Assembly: GCA_029948255.1 (NCBI GenBank)
Contig: JALIZF010001832.1
Coordinates: 310,001-374,000 of the forward strand
Length of the DNA stretch: 64,000 nt
Source of the DNA: Telmatactis stephensoni
Lineage: Eukaryota; Cnidaria; Anthozoa; Actiniaria; Isophelliidae
Direction: 5' to 3'
The stretch itself is not shown here. Within the stretch, counting starts at the first letter, position 1. More notes on this DNA, generated by a model. The model ran no database searches and was not told the origin of the DNA. It was given only the letters and a program-made list of their open reading frames with translations.

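Noticed and set aside
60156..61641. Two long plus-strand open frames (over 450 codons) opposite the PEVK-like repeat
   Set aside because: They are antisense shadows of the 183-bp coding repeat: a period that is a multiple of three keeps other frames open too. Their composition is odd and they match no domain.
1..64000. CRISPR array, operon or phage-like organisation
   Set aside because: The tandem repeats are coding Ig cassettes or microsatellites. Introns, splice sites and SINEs show a eukaryotic genome.
13260..64000. Hemicentin or other extracellular Ig-array protein
   Set aside because: No signal peptide, EGF, thrombospondin or membrane segment is seen. Many Ig domains lack the disulphide, and the chain ends in cytoplasmic SH3/DH-PH domains, so an intracellular muscle-type protein fits better.

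Overview
The window looks like animal (metazoan) nuclear DNA. On the minus strand it holds the 3' part of a giant muscle-type gene, split into many exons with short GT..AG introns. The product is a chain of about 145 intracellular I-set immunoglobulin (Ig) domains, recognised by the repeated W[YF]KD and D.G.YKC.A.N..G motifs. The chain ends in SH3-SH3-DH(RhoGEF)-PH-SH3. This combination is characteristic of the titin / obscurin (UNC-89) / Trio-related giant family of sarcomere and cytoskeleton scaffolds. I see no FN3 domain, no kinase, no signal peptide, no promoter and no 5' end; the gene continues beyond base 64000. About 46 kb of the 64 kb is coding (about 15,000 codons). Three tRNA-derived SINEs and several short inverted-repeat elements resemble repeats I associate with anthozoan cnidarians (corals, anemones). 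That taxonomic guess is inference only. No plus-strand gene is supported.

Layout, read 5' to 3' on the minus strand (descending coordinates). (1) 64000-47042: exons of about 880 bp, most encoding three Ig domains in fixed order. Ig-a keeps both the B-strand and F-strand cysteines. Ig-b starts near E.M.DV.A.EG and ends in a VKEK-like linker. Ig-c starts near FAPEF and ends in F.V.VEG, where the donor falls. One exon (60077-62350) has a PEVK-like 61-residue tandem repeat inserted between Ig-b and Ig-c. Single-Ig exons at 59301, 56463 and 55860 are recent partial duplications. (2) 46830-38938: a higher-order 8-Ig super-repeat (exons of 3+2+3 Ig) repeated three times. (3) 38159-37267: a further exon of that series that lacks its donor, runs into TGA and has an AATAAA 186 bp downstream, so it looks like an alternative terminal exon or a gene end. 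(4) 37266-35759: 1.5 kb without coding sequence, holding a SINE and a purine simple repeat. (5) 35758-13260: alternating alpha and beta 3-Ig exons (a 6-Ig super-repeat), including a nearly identical 2-kb tandem array at about 29.4-34.9 kb. One exon here (28333-29213) carries a 5-bp duplication that puts it out of frame. (6) 13072-6330: twelve single-Ig exons separated by small acidic or P/K/E-rich linker exons. (7) 6219-1283: the signalling tail SH3-SH3-DH-PH-SH3, followed by the stop codon and two AATAAA signals. (8) 1-1230: AT-rich intergenic DNA.

Function (inference from families): the Ig array would act as a long elastic or ruler-like sarcomeric scaffold. The SH3/DH-PH tail would activate a Rho-family GTPase at one end of it. 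Almost all Ig-array introns are phase 1 and the exons are multiples of three, so any cassette can be skipped without losing frame. Exon limits were placed by eye from AG/GT sites, reading frame and divisibility by three; most should be right to within 1-3 bases.
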